This document shows positions 38,538 to 46,591 of a stretch of DNA of 64,000 bases, piece by piece. The notes beneath the pieces are model-generated. The model ran no database searches. It was not told the DNA's origin and saw only the letters and a list, made by a program, of their open reading frames with translations. The stretch spans positions 4,079,678 through 4,143,677 of the forward strand of contig OZ244045.1 of NCBI GenBank assembly GCA_965215295.1, written 5' to 3'. This DNA is from HK1 sp965215295. GTDB lineage: Bacteria; Pseudomonadota; Gammaproteobacteria; HK1. The translations under genes and the position numbers were made by a program. Position 1 is the stretch's first letter. Each line of letters begins with the position of its first letter.

Positions 38538-39337
38538 TGTACCTGCGACACTTCGCCCTCACCCGGCTCCCCTTCGAGACCCCGGCCCACACCGACGAGC
38601 TGTTCGAGTCGAACTCCCGGCGCGAGGCCCAGGCCCGGCTCCATCACCTCATCGAGCTCAAGGGCATCGGCCTCATGACCGGAGAGGTCGGCTCGGGCAA
38701 AACCACCGTATGCCGCCACGTCACCGCCGCCCTGCATCCGGGCCTGTACCGGGTGGGCTACGTCTGCCTGACCACCGGAAACGTCCTCGACATGTACAAA
38801 TCCATCGCCTGGGAACTGGGACTGCCCACCGAGCGCTCGCGCGCCACCGCCTACCGCGCCATCCGCACCGAAATCACCCGATTGGTGTGCGAGGCCAAGC
38901 AGCTCCCCGTGCTCGTCATCGACGAAGCCCAGCACCTGCGCAACGACGTCCTCGAAGACCTTCGCTTGTTGACCAACTTCGCCATGGACAGCGACAACCG
39001 CCTGTGCCTGCTACTCGTCGGACTCACCGAGCTGCGCCGCCGCCTCGCCATGGCCGTGCACGAATCGCTCTCCCAACGCCTCGTCGTACGCCACCACCTC
39101 GCCGGCATCGACCGCGAGGAACTCCACGCCTACCTCGCCCACCGCCTGCGTCTGGCCGGCTGCGAACTCCCCCTGTTCGACCCCCCCGCCGTCGAGGCGC
39201 TGGCACAGAGCGCTCGCGGATTGCCCCGGCTCATCAATCGCATCGCCCACTACGCCCTCACCGCCGCCGCTGCAAAAGGCGAGCGCACCGTCACCGCCGT
39301 GCACCTCGAGCACGCTGTCGCGGAGTTGCGGCTGTGA
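38537..39337 (+). CDS. AAA ATPase, TniB/ExeA-like transposition helper
   Basis: 266 residues. Starts MYLRHFALTRLPFETPAHTD, typical of ExeA-like AAA ATPases. Walker A GEVGSGKTT at about 49-57, Walker B VLVIDEAQHL at about 130-139, and sensor regions (LLLVGLTELRRRL, GLPRLINRIAHYAL). In TniB- and MuB-type elements this protein selects the target site and activates the integrase. It overlaps the integrase gene by one base. Confidence 0.9.
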   Translation: MYLRHFALTRLPFETPAHTDELFESNSRREAQARLHHLIELKGIGLMTGEVGSGKTTVCRHVTAALHPGLYRVGYVCLTTGNVLDMYKSIAWELGLPTERSRATAYRAIRTEITRLVCEAKQLPVLVIDEAQHLRNDVLEDLRLLTNFAMDSDNRLCLLLVGLTELRRRLAMAVHESLSQRLVVRHHLAGIDREELHAYLAHRLRLAGCELPLFDPPAVEALAQSARGLPRLINRIAHYALTAAAAKGERTVTAVHLEHAVAELRL

Positions 39338-39442
39338 ACCGGTCTTGACTCGTCGGGCACCACCACATCAGCGACCCAGCCGCCGCTCCTCTGTGCGAAC
39401 TCCTCAACGACCTCCCCTTCGCCTTCGACCACCCCTCGCACC

Positions 39443-39481
39443 CACCAGCGCGCCCGTTCAACGAACACGGGCGCGCTGGTG
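39443..39481. terminator. 14-bp-stem hairpin after the transposon ATPase gene
   Basis: Arms CACCAGCGCGCCCG / CGGGCGCGCTGGTG are perfect, with an 11-nt loop. No T-run follows. It lies 105 bp after the stop codon, within the 320-bp non-coding right end of the transposon, in which nothing else coding was seen. Confidence 0.6.
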
Positions 39482-39658
39482 AACTCACCGTCACCACGAG
39501 CACCGTGATCGTCGCGACCGCCGCGGTCCCGGTGAACGCAGGCGCTCGGCCCGCACTGGCACCGCTCTCCGACGATGGGGGGGCAATGTGAGAAATCAGC
39601 CCTCGGCCGATCAGAAATAAACCGACAAATCCCTTACGAAACTACGTGCGACGCAACA

Positions 39659-39851
39659 CCGCGAGCGCGGATGCGATGAGTTCCCAAGCTGTGGAGTCCG
39701 TGAAGTAGTCATCGAGTAGCCCATTGGGGTTGCGAACCTGTGTTGGGCGCCAATCCGTCGGACGGGCAGAACTGAACGCCGATGTGCGGGTGTGACGGCT
39801 GCTGGCCAGTCGAGCCAAGTTTCGTCTTGTCGCGGCATCCAGTTCCGTCAT
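39659..39851 (-). pseudogene. 5' part of the 119-residue toxin-like gene
   Basis: ATG at 39851. It encodes 64 residues (MTELDAATRRNLARL ... LLDDYFTDSTAWELIASALA) before hitting the transposon tip, after which the frame closes within the element. Joined across the 4-bp duplication it continues WELIASALA-DDHPVEIL in frame. The whole protein would be 119 residues with a stop 12 nt before the MqsA-like ATG. Not recognised as a named family, though operon position and size fit a toxin. In its present state only an N-terminal peptide plus a few foreign residues can be made. Confidence 0.75.
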
Positions 39852-40033
39852 GACGGGCGGTTGTCATCAGGGACAATCATATGGTCGAGAAATTCCAACA
39901 TCAAGTCCTTTTGAATGATATTTGTGCGCATTTGAGCCAGATCGGGTCTCATTTGGTCGTGTGGCCGCTGGCCGAGCCGACCCTTGCCACCTTCAGTCGA
40001 CGCGCGTTGCAGCAGGGCATGCACCATCGACAC
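39848..40033 (-). CDS. Small ORF overlapping the toxin-like start
   Basis: 61 residues (MSMVHALLQRASTEGG ... LEFLDHMIVPDDNRPS). Its TGA overlaps the next ATG (ATGA), a sign of translational coupling, and its AT-richer codon use matches the island. No family recognised. It may be the tail of a larger gene truncated by the istB-bearing element next to it, or chance. Confidence 0.35.
   Translation of the reverse strand: MSMVHALLQRASTEGGKGRLGQRPHDQMRPDLAQMRTNIIQKDLMLEFLDHMIVPDDNRPS
39861..39876. promoter_or_regulatory. 16-bp palindrome before the toxin-like start, possible operator
   Basis: TTGTC-ATCAGG-GACAA, 9 bp upstream of the ATG at 39851. MqsA-type proteins repress their own operon at palindromes, so an operator is plausible, though the sequence is not the known MqsA site. 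Confidence 0.35.
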
Positions 40034-40198
40034 ATGCCAAGTGCCCTAGCCCGCATCGCTCACCGAGGCGTGGGAACGGGGGCCTCGCTCTGAGGAATAA
40101 TGCAACTTGGATCAACACGTTGGGTATTCTGGCGGAGCTGGACACTGATTCCGGGGCAAACCGGACACCAGTCGGAGCGAAGCGACGCGGGAGCGGGA

Positions 40199-40321
40199 TT
40201 ATGAGCGGTGATGGCTGGTTCGGGTCAACGCTCGGTGTCGTTTTCGCATCGATTCTCCTTTCAGGCCGAGTTGGTAGGCGCGGTGCAGGAGGCGGTCGAG
40301 GACCGCATCGGTCAAGCCCTC
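40199..40321 (-). pseudogene. 3' fragment of istB (IS21-family helper ATPase)
   Basis: On the minus strand the frame reads LTDAVLDRLLHRAYQLGLKG then ESMRKRHRAL and ends at a TAA at 40199-40201. This is the typical IstB C-terminus. There is no start and no ATPase core, so only the tail survives. The bases beyond the stop (TGTCCGGTTTGCCCCGG on the minus strand) may be part of the old IS21 end. Confidence 0.65.
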
Positions 40322-40394
40322 GACCTGCTCGGACTGCGCCTCTGGCCGTACCCGGTACGCAATCCGGACAAATCCGCTTTCGTAAGCGGTTACA

Positions 40395-41102
40395 ATGGCT
40401 TACGTCAAAATCCAACCCGGAAGTCCGAGATGGGCACGGAGGGCGGCGGAAGTGGTGGAGCGTGACGGCGGAACCACGACGGTGATCGAGATCAACCCGG
40501 AGTACGCCCGCGCGCTCGATCTGATCGAGGCAGGTGAACGGAACCTCTTCGTCACCGGCAAGGCAGGTACGGGGAAATCGACCCTGCTCGAGCATTTCCG
40601 CACGACCACCCGGAGGGACCCGGTGGTCCTCGCTCCCACCGGGGTCGCCGTCCTGAACGTGCGGGGTCAGACCATCCACCGGTTCTTCGGATTCGGGGTC
40701 GACGCGGCTCCGGAGAAGGTACGCACGAGCCGCCGCAAGCCGCGCGACCCGAAACTGCTCCGGAAGCTCGAAACCATCGTCATCGACGAAGTGTCGATGC
40801 TCCGCGCGGACCTCCTCGACTGCGTCGATCTGTTCCTCCGCCGGCACGGACCGAACCCGGGCACACCGTTCGGAGGGGTGCAGATGGTCTTCGTCGGCGA
40901 CCTCTATCAGCTCCCGCCGGTGGTGGCCGGAGACGAGCGCGAGATCTTCCGCACCGTCTACGAGACCCCCTACTTCTTCAGCGCCCGCGCGCTCGCGGCG
41001 ACCGCTTCCTGGTCACCGAGTGTCGGGTGGTGCCGCAGCAAAGGATTCCGGGCTTCGAGAAGTCGGGAATACTCCGGGTTCCGAACTCGAGCCCACGCAT
41101 GA
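40395..41102 (+). pseudogene. Truncated Pif1-like helicase
   Basis: Intact N-terminal motifs of a Pif1/RecD-like superfamily 1 helicase: Walker A GKAGTGKST, LAPTGVAVLNVRGQTIHRFF, Walker B VIDEVSMLRADLLDCVD and GDLYQLPPVV. Homology ends abruptly after FFSARALAA (about base 40990), and the rest of the motor is missing. A +1 shift at that point keeps a frame open (RFLVTECRVVPQQRIPGF), so a frameshift followed by deletion is possible. The start is uncertain: ATG 40395 or GTG 40482. Part of the decayed accessory island. Confidence 0.7.
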
Positions 41103-41172
41103 GCGGGACACCCGGTGGTGGAGGGACGGAGCCAGACCGGCGAGGGTGTCCAGGCCACGCCTCCGGGCCGCC

Positions 41173-41640
41173 TTATCGGCCGAGGAGGCGCGGCCAGTTG
41201 ACGTCCGCCTTCGCGATGTTGCCGGGGATGTCCCTCGCCCATTGCCTCCGTACTGCGAGGCTGTAGTTGAGGTAGAGCGCCCCATCCACGATCCGCCACG
41301 CATCAGGGTCGATGGACGCGGTATACCCTTGGCTCACCGCCCAGGCGCAGTAGCCCCCGTAGCGGGGGGCGTATTTCGCCGGGTTCGCCTCGAAGGCGGC
41401 CCGGTTCTCGGCGCTCGCGAACGACCAAGTGGCGTCCATCCACTCGATGCGATGGGCACGCTTTCCCTCGACCGGCCGCCCCTCCGTGAAATAGGCGACC
41501 GGGTCGTATCCTCGGATCGCTCCTCCGAAAGTGGTCGAGAACACCGGTTCGAGAGCTGCGGCCGAACCGGCCGCCAGACCCAGAATCACGGCGAGAAGCG
41601 GGGCGATCGATCCGCGCGTCGTTCCCTTCGTCCGTCCCAT
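41173..41640 (-). CDS. Exported YHS-domain protein
   Basis: 155 residues. A signal peptide (MGRTKGTTRGSIAPLLAVILGLAAGSAAA) is followed by a YHS-type domain: GYDPVAYFTEGRPVEGK, ATWSFASAENRAAFEANPAKYAPRYGGYCAWAVSQG. YHS domains are often linked to metal or haem proteins; the role here is not known. ATG 41640 is preferred over the ATG two codons upstream because AAGGAG lies 6 nt before it. Downstream of the CMD and Rieske genes on the same strand with gaps of about 100 bp. Confidence 0.85.
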   Translation of the reverse strand: MGRTKGTTRGSIAPLLAVILGLAAGSAAALEPVFSTTFGGAIRGYDPVAYFTEGRPVEGKRAHRIEWMDATWSFASAENRAAFEANPAKYAPRYGGYCAWAVSQGYTASIDPDAWRIVDGALYLNYSLAVRRQWARDIPGNIAKADVNWPRLLGR

Positions 41641-41740
41641 GCTCATCTCCTTGCGTGCGTTCGCAACGTCGTCGCAGGGTCGCTTCACGCTACGGCCTTG
41701 TGCTTGCCGGGACTCGTCCTGCCCGGGGCCGGGGGCCGGT

Positions 41741-42337
41741 TCATCGGCCGCTCTCGAAGGCATGCGACTCCCCGCCGGGCAGCGGCACCTCGAACGCGTT
41801 GAGGGTGAACGACACGAGGGTGTAGTACCCGGCGAGGGTGACGAGCTCCACGAGCCCGCCGTCGCCGAGATGCGTCCGGGTGGACTCGTACAGCGCCGAG
41901 TCCACCCTGCCGGTCTCGACCAGCGCGGCGGTGAAGTCGCAGGCCGCCTGCTCCACCGGATCGGACAGCCGCGGGCGCTCGCCTCGGCGTATCGCGTCGA
42001 TCGTCTCGTCGGACACGCCCTCCCGGCGCGCGGCCTTGCAGTGCGCCCACCACTCGTACTCCGCCTTCCATTTCGCGCCGACGGTCAGGATCGCGATCTC
42101 CCGCGCCGTGCCGGGCAACGTCCCGTGAAAGCGCAGCCGCTCACCGAGGCGCTGGGCGACGATGCCCAGGTCCGGCCGGTGCATCCAGGCGTTGAACGGT
42201 CCGGCCAGCCCGCCGCGCTCGTCGAGCAGGCTTTCGAGCAGGCGGTCGCGCGCTCGGTCCCCTCCGGTGACTGCTTCGAAGACCTCTTTCTGTTCGGCGG
42301 TCGATTCCGCGGGCCTGACGGCGGAGAGGCGATTCAT
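41741..42337 (-). CDS. Carboxymuconolactone decarboxylase (CMD)/AhpD-family protein
   Basis: 198 residues. The family pattern is visible: REIAILTVGAKWKAEYEWWAHCKAARREGVSDETIDAIRRGERP and LVELVTLAGYYTLVSFTLNAFEVP. The classical AhpD CxxC pair is not present, so a peroxidase role is doubtful and a decarboxylase or ring-opening role is possible. It lies 98 bp after the Rieske oxygenase gene on the same strand, suggesting a shared pathway. Confidence 0.85.
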   Translation of the reverse strand: MNRLSAVRPAESTAEQKEVFEAVTGGDRARDRLLESLLDERGGLAGPFNAWMHRPDLGIVAQRLGERLRFHGTLPGTAREIAILTVGAKWKAEYEWWAHCKAARREGVSDETIDAIRRGERPRLSDPVEQAACDFTAALVETGRVDSALYESTRTHLGDGGLVELVTLAGYYTLVSFTLNAFEVPLPGGESHAFESGR

Positions 42338-42435
42338 TGGCGATGCTCCTGTGCAGCGGTGGCGGGCGCACGTTCGTTTTCGGCTCCTGCACGACCATAC
42401 CGGCACGACCATAGAAGCTGCTGCTTGACGAATCC

Positions 42436-43518
42436 CTATGCCATCGCCTCGCCGAGCCACTCGTACAGCGCGCGGATCGAGTGCTCGCTGTTGACTCCCC
42501 CGGCCGGGTCGATGATCAGGGGAGCGGGGCGGTAGCCCCCGCTCTCCAGGCCACGCTGCACCGATTCCACCAGCCGCACATCCTCGGCCACCGTGGTGCG
42601 GAGGTCCTGCTCCGCAAGCGACTCGATGAGGCCCGGCGCCACCCCGTCGGCCGCGAACCACTGCCGGATCACCCGGGTGGTCCGATGGTCGGCCGCGCGC
42701 CAGATGTAGGTGTTCAGCACGTTTCCGGGGTAGATCTGGAACGAGAAGGTCGGCCACAGGAACCAGGAGGTATAGTCGAGCGCGCGCGCGTGCGAATCCG
42801 GGTCCACCGGGTAGGTCAGCGACTCGACCGGCACCGAGCGCGTGACGTGGCGCAGCACGTGGCCGTGCGCGATGATGTCGTAGCTGTCGGCCTCGACCAC
42901 GCCGTTCGAGAAGGTCGGATGATTCAGCCGGCAGTGGTAGCACTCGCTGTAGTTCTCGACCGACACCTTCCAGTTGCAGCGCTCCACCACCTCGTGCGCG
43001 CACACCTGCCGCAGGCGTTCCGGGTCCGGCAGGTACTCGGCGAGGGCGTCCGAGAGGCCCGGATACCAGCGCTCCATCGGCGCGGCGTCCGGGTCCAGGT
43101 TGACGAACACGAACCCGCCGACGACCTCGCTGCGTACCTCGGTGAGGCGGATCCCGGACGGGTCGAATCCCGGCGTCCTGCCGGCCGCGGGCGCGGCGCG
43201 GAGCCGGCCGTCGAGCTCGTAGGTCCAGGCGTGGTAGGGACACACCAGGACTCGCTTGTGGCCGCTCCCTTCGACGAGCTGGTGGGCGCGGTGGCGGCAG
43301 GCGTTGTAGAAGGCGCGGACGATACCCTCGCGATCCTTCACGCAGAACAGGCTTCGTCCATGCAGGTCCAGCGCGAAGTAGTCGCCGTGCCGCTCCAGTT
43401 GCGAGACGTGCCCGGCGTACTGCCAGGTGCGGCGGAAGATGCGCTCCTGCTCGCGCTCGAAGCGCGCCGGGTCGGTGTAGTGGACGGCCTCCAGCGCGTG
43501 TACCGGCTCCGTGGTCAT
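42436..43518 (-). CDS. Rieske non-haem iron oxygenase, quaternary-amine type
   Basis: 360 residues from the ATG at 43518 (GGAGG upstream). Rieske cluster ligands Cys74, His76, Cys93, His96 (CRH ... CPYH). The mononuclear iron site is in ENYSECYHCRLNH (His195, His200), preceded by Glu192 in the position of the bridging Glu known from CntA-type oxygenases. This signature is typical of glycine betaine, carnitine, choline or stachydrine monooxygenases. It would remove a methyl group or cleave the C-N bond using electrons from a reductase; no reductase gene is visible in the window. A DMGDH-like gene lies close by on the other strand, consistent with betaine to dimethylglycine and onward. Confidence 0.85.
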   Translation of the reverse strand: MTTEPVHALEAVHYTDPARFEREQERIFRRTWQYAGHVSQLERHGDYFALDLHGRSLFCVKDREGIVRAFYNACRHRAHQLVEGSGHKRVLVCPYHAWTYELDGRLRAAPAAGRTPGFDPSGIRLTEVRSEVVGGFVFVNLDPDAAPMERWYPGLSDALAEYLPDPERLRQVCAHEVVERCNWKVSVENYSECYHCRLNHPTFSNGVVEADSYDIIAHGHVLRHVTRSVPVESLTYPVDPDSHARALDYTSWFLWPTFSFQIYPGNVLNTYIWRAADHRTTRVIRQWFAADGVAPGLIESLAEQDLRTTVAEDVRLVESVQRGLESGGYRPAPLIIDPAGGVNSEHSIRALYEWLGEAMA

Positions 43519-43773
43519 CGCTTCGCACCTCCCGGCATCCGGCGCCCGACCCGCGCCCGCGCGAAGCGTAGTCCGCGACGAACCCCGGCTCAACCTCAAG
43601 CCTTGTCCAATGAGAAATGAGCCTGAATCGAGGAGTCCTGTGCCATGAGGCACGAGTCTGAACGGATGGTGTCAATCCCGCCAGAAGCGAGCCTGGCCGC
43701 GGCACGGAGCAGGCAGTGGACCGGCCGGTGATGAGTTACGCTAGGAGGGTGACGTCGAAGCGGAAGACGGACA

Positions 43774-43992
43774 ATGATGGACACTCCTTCCTGGACCGCG
43801 ATCGTCTCCCGGGATGAGGGCTGGTGGATCGGGTGGGTCGCCGAGGTTCGGGGGGTGAACGCTCAAGAGCGTACCCGGGACGAGTTGCTCGAAGCGCTGG
43901 CGGAGGTACTCCGAGAAGCGCTTGAAATGAACCGGCGCGATGCGTTCGCCTGCGCCGGAGAGAGCTACGAGGAAGTCGCGGTACCCTTCTGA
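43774..43992 (+). CDS. hicB: Solitary HicB-type antitoxin
   Basis: 72 residues with the short HicB fold: WTAIVSRDEGWWIGWVAEVRGVNAQERTRDELLEALAEVLREAL. In HicAB systems HicB blocks the RNase HicA. No HicA-like dsRBD frame is seen on either side: the 160 bp to the next gene and the 255 bp before it hold no candidate. It may be an orphan antitoxin. Confidence 0.7.
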   Translation: MMDTPSWTAIVSRDEGWWIGWVAEVRGVNAQERTRDELLEALAEVLREALEMNRRDAFACAGESYEEVAVPF

Positions 43993-44153
43993 TATCGACT
44001 TGTCCCCCCTCCGGGCCCGGCACCCCGAGATCGCGGCATATTTTCCTTGCCAAGTACCCGCTGAGAGGGGCGGCGCATGGGCCGCGTGATCGCGCCGCAT
44101 TCGCGGTCGGTGTATCGTTCCGCACTTCGGGTTCCACCGGCGGGTATCGAACG

Positions 44154-46583
44154 TTGACCACCCACGCGCGCGTCGTGATCGTCGGCGGAGGCATCCTGGG
44201 CTGCTCGCTCGCCTGTCACCTCGCCCGCGAAGGATGGTCGGACTGTGTGCTCATCGAAAAGGGAGAGCTCACCTCCGGCTCGACCTGGCACGCGGCCGGA
44301 CAGGTCACGTACTCCACGTCCAGCTACGGGCTCGGCCGCATGGCGGGCTACGCACTCGATCTCTACAAGCGCATCGAGGCGGAGACCGGCCAGTCGGTCA
44401 CCTTCCACGACTGCGGCTCTCTGCGCATCGCCTATTCCGACGACGAGCTCGACTGGCTGCGCCATATCACCAGCATCGGCGCCGCGCTCGGGCATCCGAT
44501 GGAGATCGTGGGCCCGGACGCCATCCGCGACCTCCATCCCTTCTACAACCTCGACGGCGTCAAGGCGGCGCTGTGGACGCCGGAGGACGGTCACGTCGAC
44601 CCGGCCGGTGCGGCCTTCGCGCTGGCCGCGGGCGCCCGGCAGCAAGGCGCGACGATCGTGCGCCACAACCGCGTCACCGGCATCCGGGCGGAGCCGAACG
44701 GCGAGTGGCGGGTGGTCACCGAGCATGGCGACTACGTTTGCGAGCACGTCGTGAACGCCGGAGGCACGTACGCACGCCAGATCGGGCAATGGACGGGACT
44801 GGACCTGCCCATCACCTGCATGACCCACCACTACCTCGTCACCGAGACGGTGCCGGAGTTCGTCGACCTCGCCCGCGAGCTCCCGGTGGTGCGCGACGAC
44901 GCCCAAGTCTCCGGCTACGTCCGCATGGAGCAGAAATCGGGACTCGTCGGCATCTACGAGAAGGCGAACCCCAACCCCATCTGGCTGGACGGGACGCCGT
45001 GGGAGGCGGAGAGCGAGCTGTTCGCCCCCGACTACGACCGCATCATGCCGTGGCTCGAGAACGCCATGGAACGGATGCCGGTTCTGGCCGAGCTCGGGAT
45101 CAAGCGCGCCGTCCACGGCGCCATCACCCACCCGCCCGACGGCAACATGCTGCTCGGCCCCGCCCCCGGGCTCGTCAACTACTGGTGCTGCTGCGGGGCC
45201 CAGGTCGGCATCGCGTGGGGGCCGGGAGCGGGCCGGTACCTCGCGCAGTGGATGGTGCACGGAGCGGCGGAGATCTCGATGCGCGAGTTCGACCCGCGCC
45301 GCTACGGCGACTTCGCCGGCCGGGACTACGCGGTGACCAAGGCATGCGAGGACTACCTGCTGCGCCACGAGATCCCCTGGCCGCACTTCAACCGGCTCGC
45401 GGGCCGCCCGGTGAAGCCGGGCCCGCTCCACCGGCGCCTGGAGGCGGCCGGAGCGGTGCACGAGGAGGTGTTCGGCTGGGAACGCCCGCGCTGGTTCGCC
45501 CGCGACGGTCTTGCCGCCCGCGATGTCTACTCGTTCCGCCGGGCCGTGTGGTACGACATGGTGGCGCACGAGGTGGAGGCGGTGCGCGAGCGCGTCGGAA
45601 TCATGGATATTTCCGCCTTCGCCAAGATCGAGGTGTCGGGGCCGGACGCCGAATCCTTCACGAGCCGGATGATCGCGAACCGCGTCCCGCGCCGGCCCGG
45701 CGGCATCGTGCTCGGCCACCTGCTGAACGAGAAGGGCACCATCGAGGCCGAGGCCACGGTGGTCCGGGTCGAGGAGGACCGCTTCTACTTCGTCCTCGCC
45801 GCCTTCTTCGAGATCCGGATCGTCGACTGGCTGTCCCGTCATCGCCGACCCGATGAAGACGTGCGCATCGAGAACGTCTCCGCCGGGCTCGGCGCGATCG
45901 CGCTTCAGGGGCCGCGCTCGCGCGAGGTGCTCGCCCGGGTGACGCGGGCGCCGCTCGACAACGCCTCGTTCCCTTGGCTCACCGCCCGGCGCATCGCCAT
46001 CGCCGGGTCCGGAGTGCGGGCGTTGCGGCTCTCCTATGCGGGGGAGCTCGGCTGGGAGCTGCATGTGCCCGTGGCGGATCTCCCCGAGGTCTTCGATGCC
46101 CTGTGGTCCGCCGGCGAGGACCACGGCATCGCGCACTACGGCTCGTTCGCAATGAACGCGATGCGCATGGAGAAGATGTTCAAGGGAGCGTCCGAGCTCA
46201 CCAACGAGGTGACCCTGCCGGAAGCCGACGTGATGCGCTTCGTGCGGCTCGACAAGCCGGGCGGGTTCGTCGGCGGGGAGGCGACCCGGCGCAGCGCCGA
46301 ACGCCGCGACCGTCCCTGGCAGTGCGTCTACCTGGAGATCGACGCCGGCGACGCCGACTGCTTCGGGGGCGAGGCGATCCTCTCCGGCGGCGAGCACACC
46401 GGCGCGGTGTCCTCGGGCGCCTGGGGGCCGAGCGTGGGCGCATCGCTCGCGTTCGGCTACGTCCGGCCCGGGCACGCGGCGCCCGGCATCGGGCTGGAGG
46501 TGGTGGTGCTGGGCGAGCCTCGCCCTGCGCGCGTACTCGCCGAGGCCCGGTACGACCCCGCCAACCTCCGCCCCCGCACCTGA
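44154..46583 (+). CDS. Dimethylglycine/sarcosine dehydrogenase-like flavoprotein fused to GcvT domain
   Basis: 809 residues. N-terminal FAD-binding Rossmann motif VVIVGGGILGCSLA (residues 6-19), then GSTWHAAG. A DAO-type oxidase domain runs to about 365, then a linker FAO_M-like domain. From about 430 to the end lie the folate-binding GcvT and GcvT-C domains (YSFRRAVWYDMVAHEVEAVRERVGIMDIS, GYVRPGHAAPGIGLEVVV). In this family the amine is oxidised to an imine at the flavin and the released one-carbon unit is passed to tetrahydrofolate. Substrate could be dimethylglycine, sarcosine or a related methylamine. The start is a TTG; no ATG lies before the FAD motif. Confidence 0.88.
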   Translation: MTTHARVVIVGGGILGCSLACHLAREGWSDCVLIEKGELTSGSTWHAAGQVTYSTSSYGLGRMAGYALDLYKRIEAETGQSVTFHDCGSLRIAYSDDELDWLRHITSIGAALGHPMEIVGPDAIRDLHPFYNLDGVKAALWTPEDGHVDPAGAAFALAAGARQQGATIVRHNRVTGIRAEPNGEWRVVTEHGDYVCEHVVNAGGTYARQIGQWTGLDLPITCMTHHYLVTETVPEFVDLARELPVVRDDAQVSGYVRMEQKSGLVGIYEKANPNPIWLDGTPWEAESELFAPDYDRIMPWLENAMERMPVLAELGIKRAVHGAITHPPDGNMLLGPAPGLVNYWCCCGAQVGIAWGPGAGRYLAQWMVHGAAEISMREFDPRRYGDFAGRDYAVTKACEDYLLRHEIPWPHFNRLAGRPVKPGPLHRRLEAAGAVHEEVFGWERPRWFARDGLAARDVYSFRRAVWYDMVAHEVEAVRERVGIMDISAFAKIEVSGPDAESFTSRMIANRVPRRPGGIVLGHLLNEKGTIEAEATVVRVEEDRFYFVLAAFFEIRIVDWLSRHRRPDEDVRIENVSAGLGAIALQGPRSREVLARVTRAPLDNASFPWLTARRIAIAGSGVRALRLSYAGELGWELHVPVADLPEVFDALWSAGEDHGIAHYGSFAMNAMRMEKMFKGASELTNEVTLPEADVMRFVRLDKPGGFVGGEATRRSAERRDRPWQCVYLEIDAGDADCFGGEAILSGGEHTGAVSSGAWGPSVGASLAFGYVRPGHAAPGIGLEVVVLGEPRPARVLAEARYDPANLRPRT

Positions 46584-46591
46584 GCATCGAT

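Larger units (their letters stand above)
36251..39658 (+). mobile_element. 3.4-kb three-gene transposon with IS481/Tn552-like integrase and AAA ATPase
   Basis: Tips read TGTTG...CAACA and are flanked by a 4-bp direct repeat CCGC (36247-36250, 39659-39662). A subterminal 11-bp inverted repeat, TTTCTCACATT, lies at 36256-36266 and, reversed, at 39585-39595. Cargo in order: zinc-ribbon protein, DDE integrase, AAA ATPase. The boundaries are supported independently: deleting 36251-39658 plus one CCGC restores an open frame between the flanking gene halves. Confidence 0.82.

Noticed and set aside
39993..40847. Minus-strand frame opposite the Pif1-like gene
   Set aside because: The opposite strand carries clear helicase motifs; only the short IstB tail within 40199-40321 is supported on this strand.
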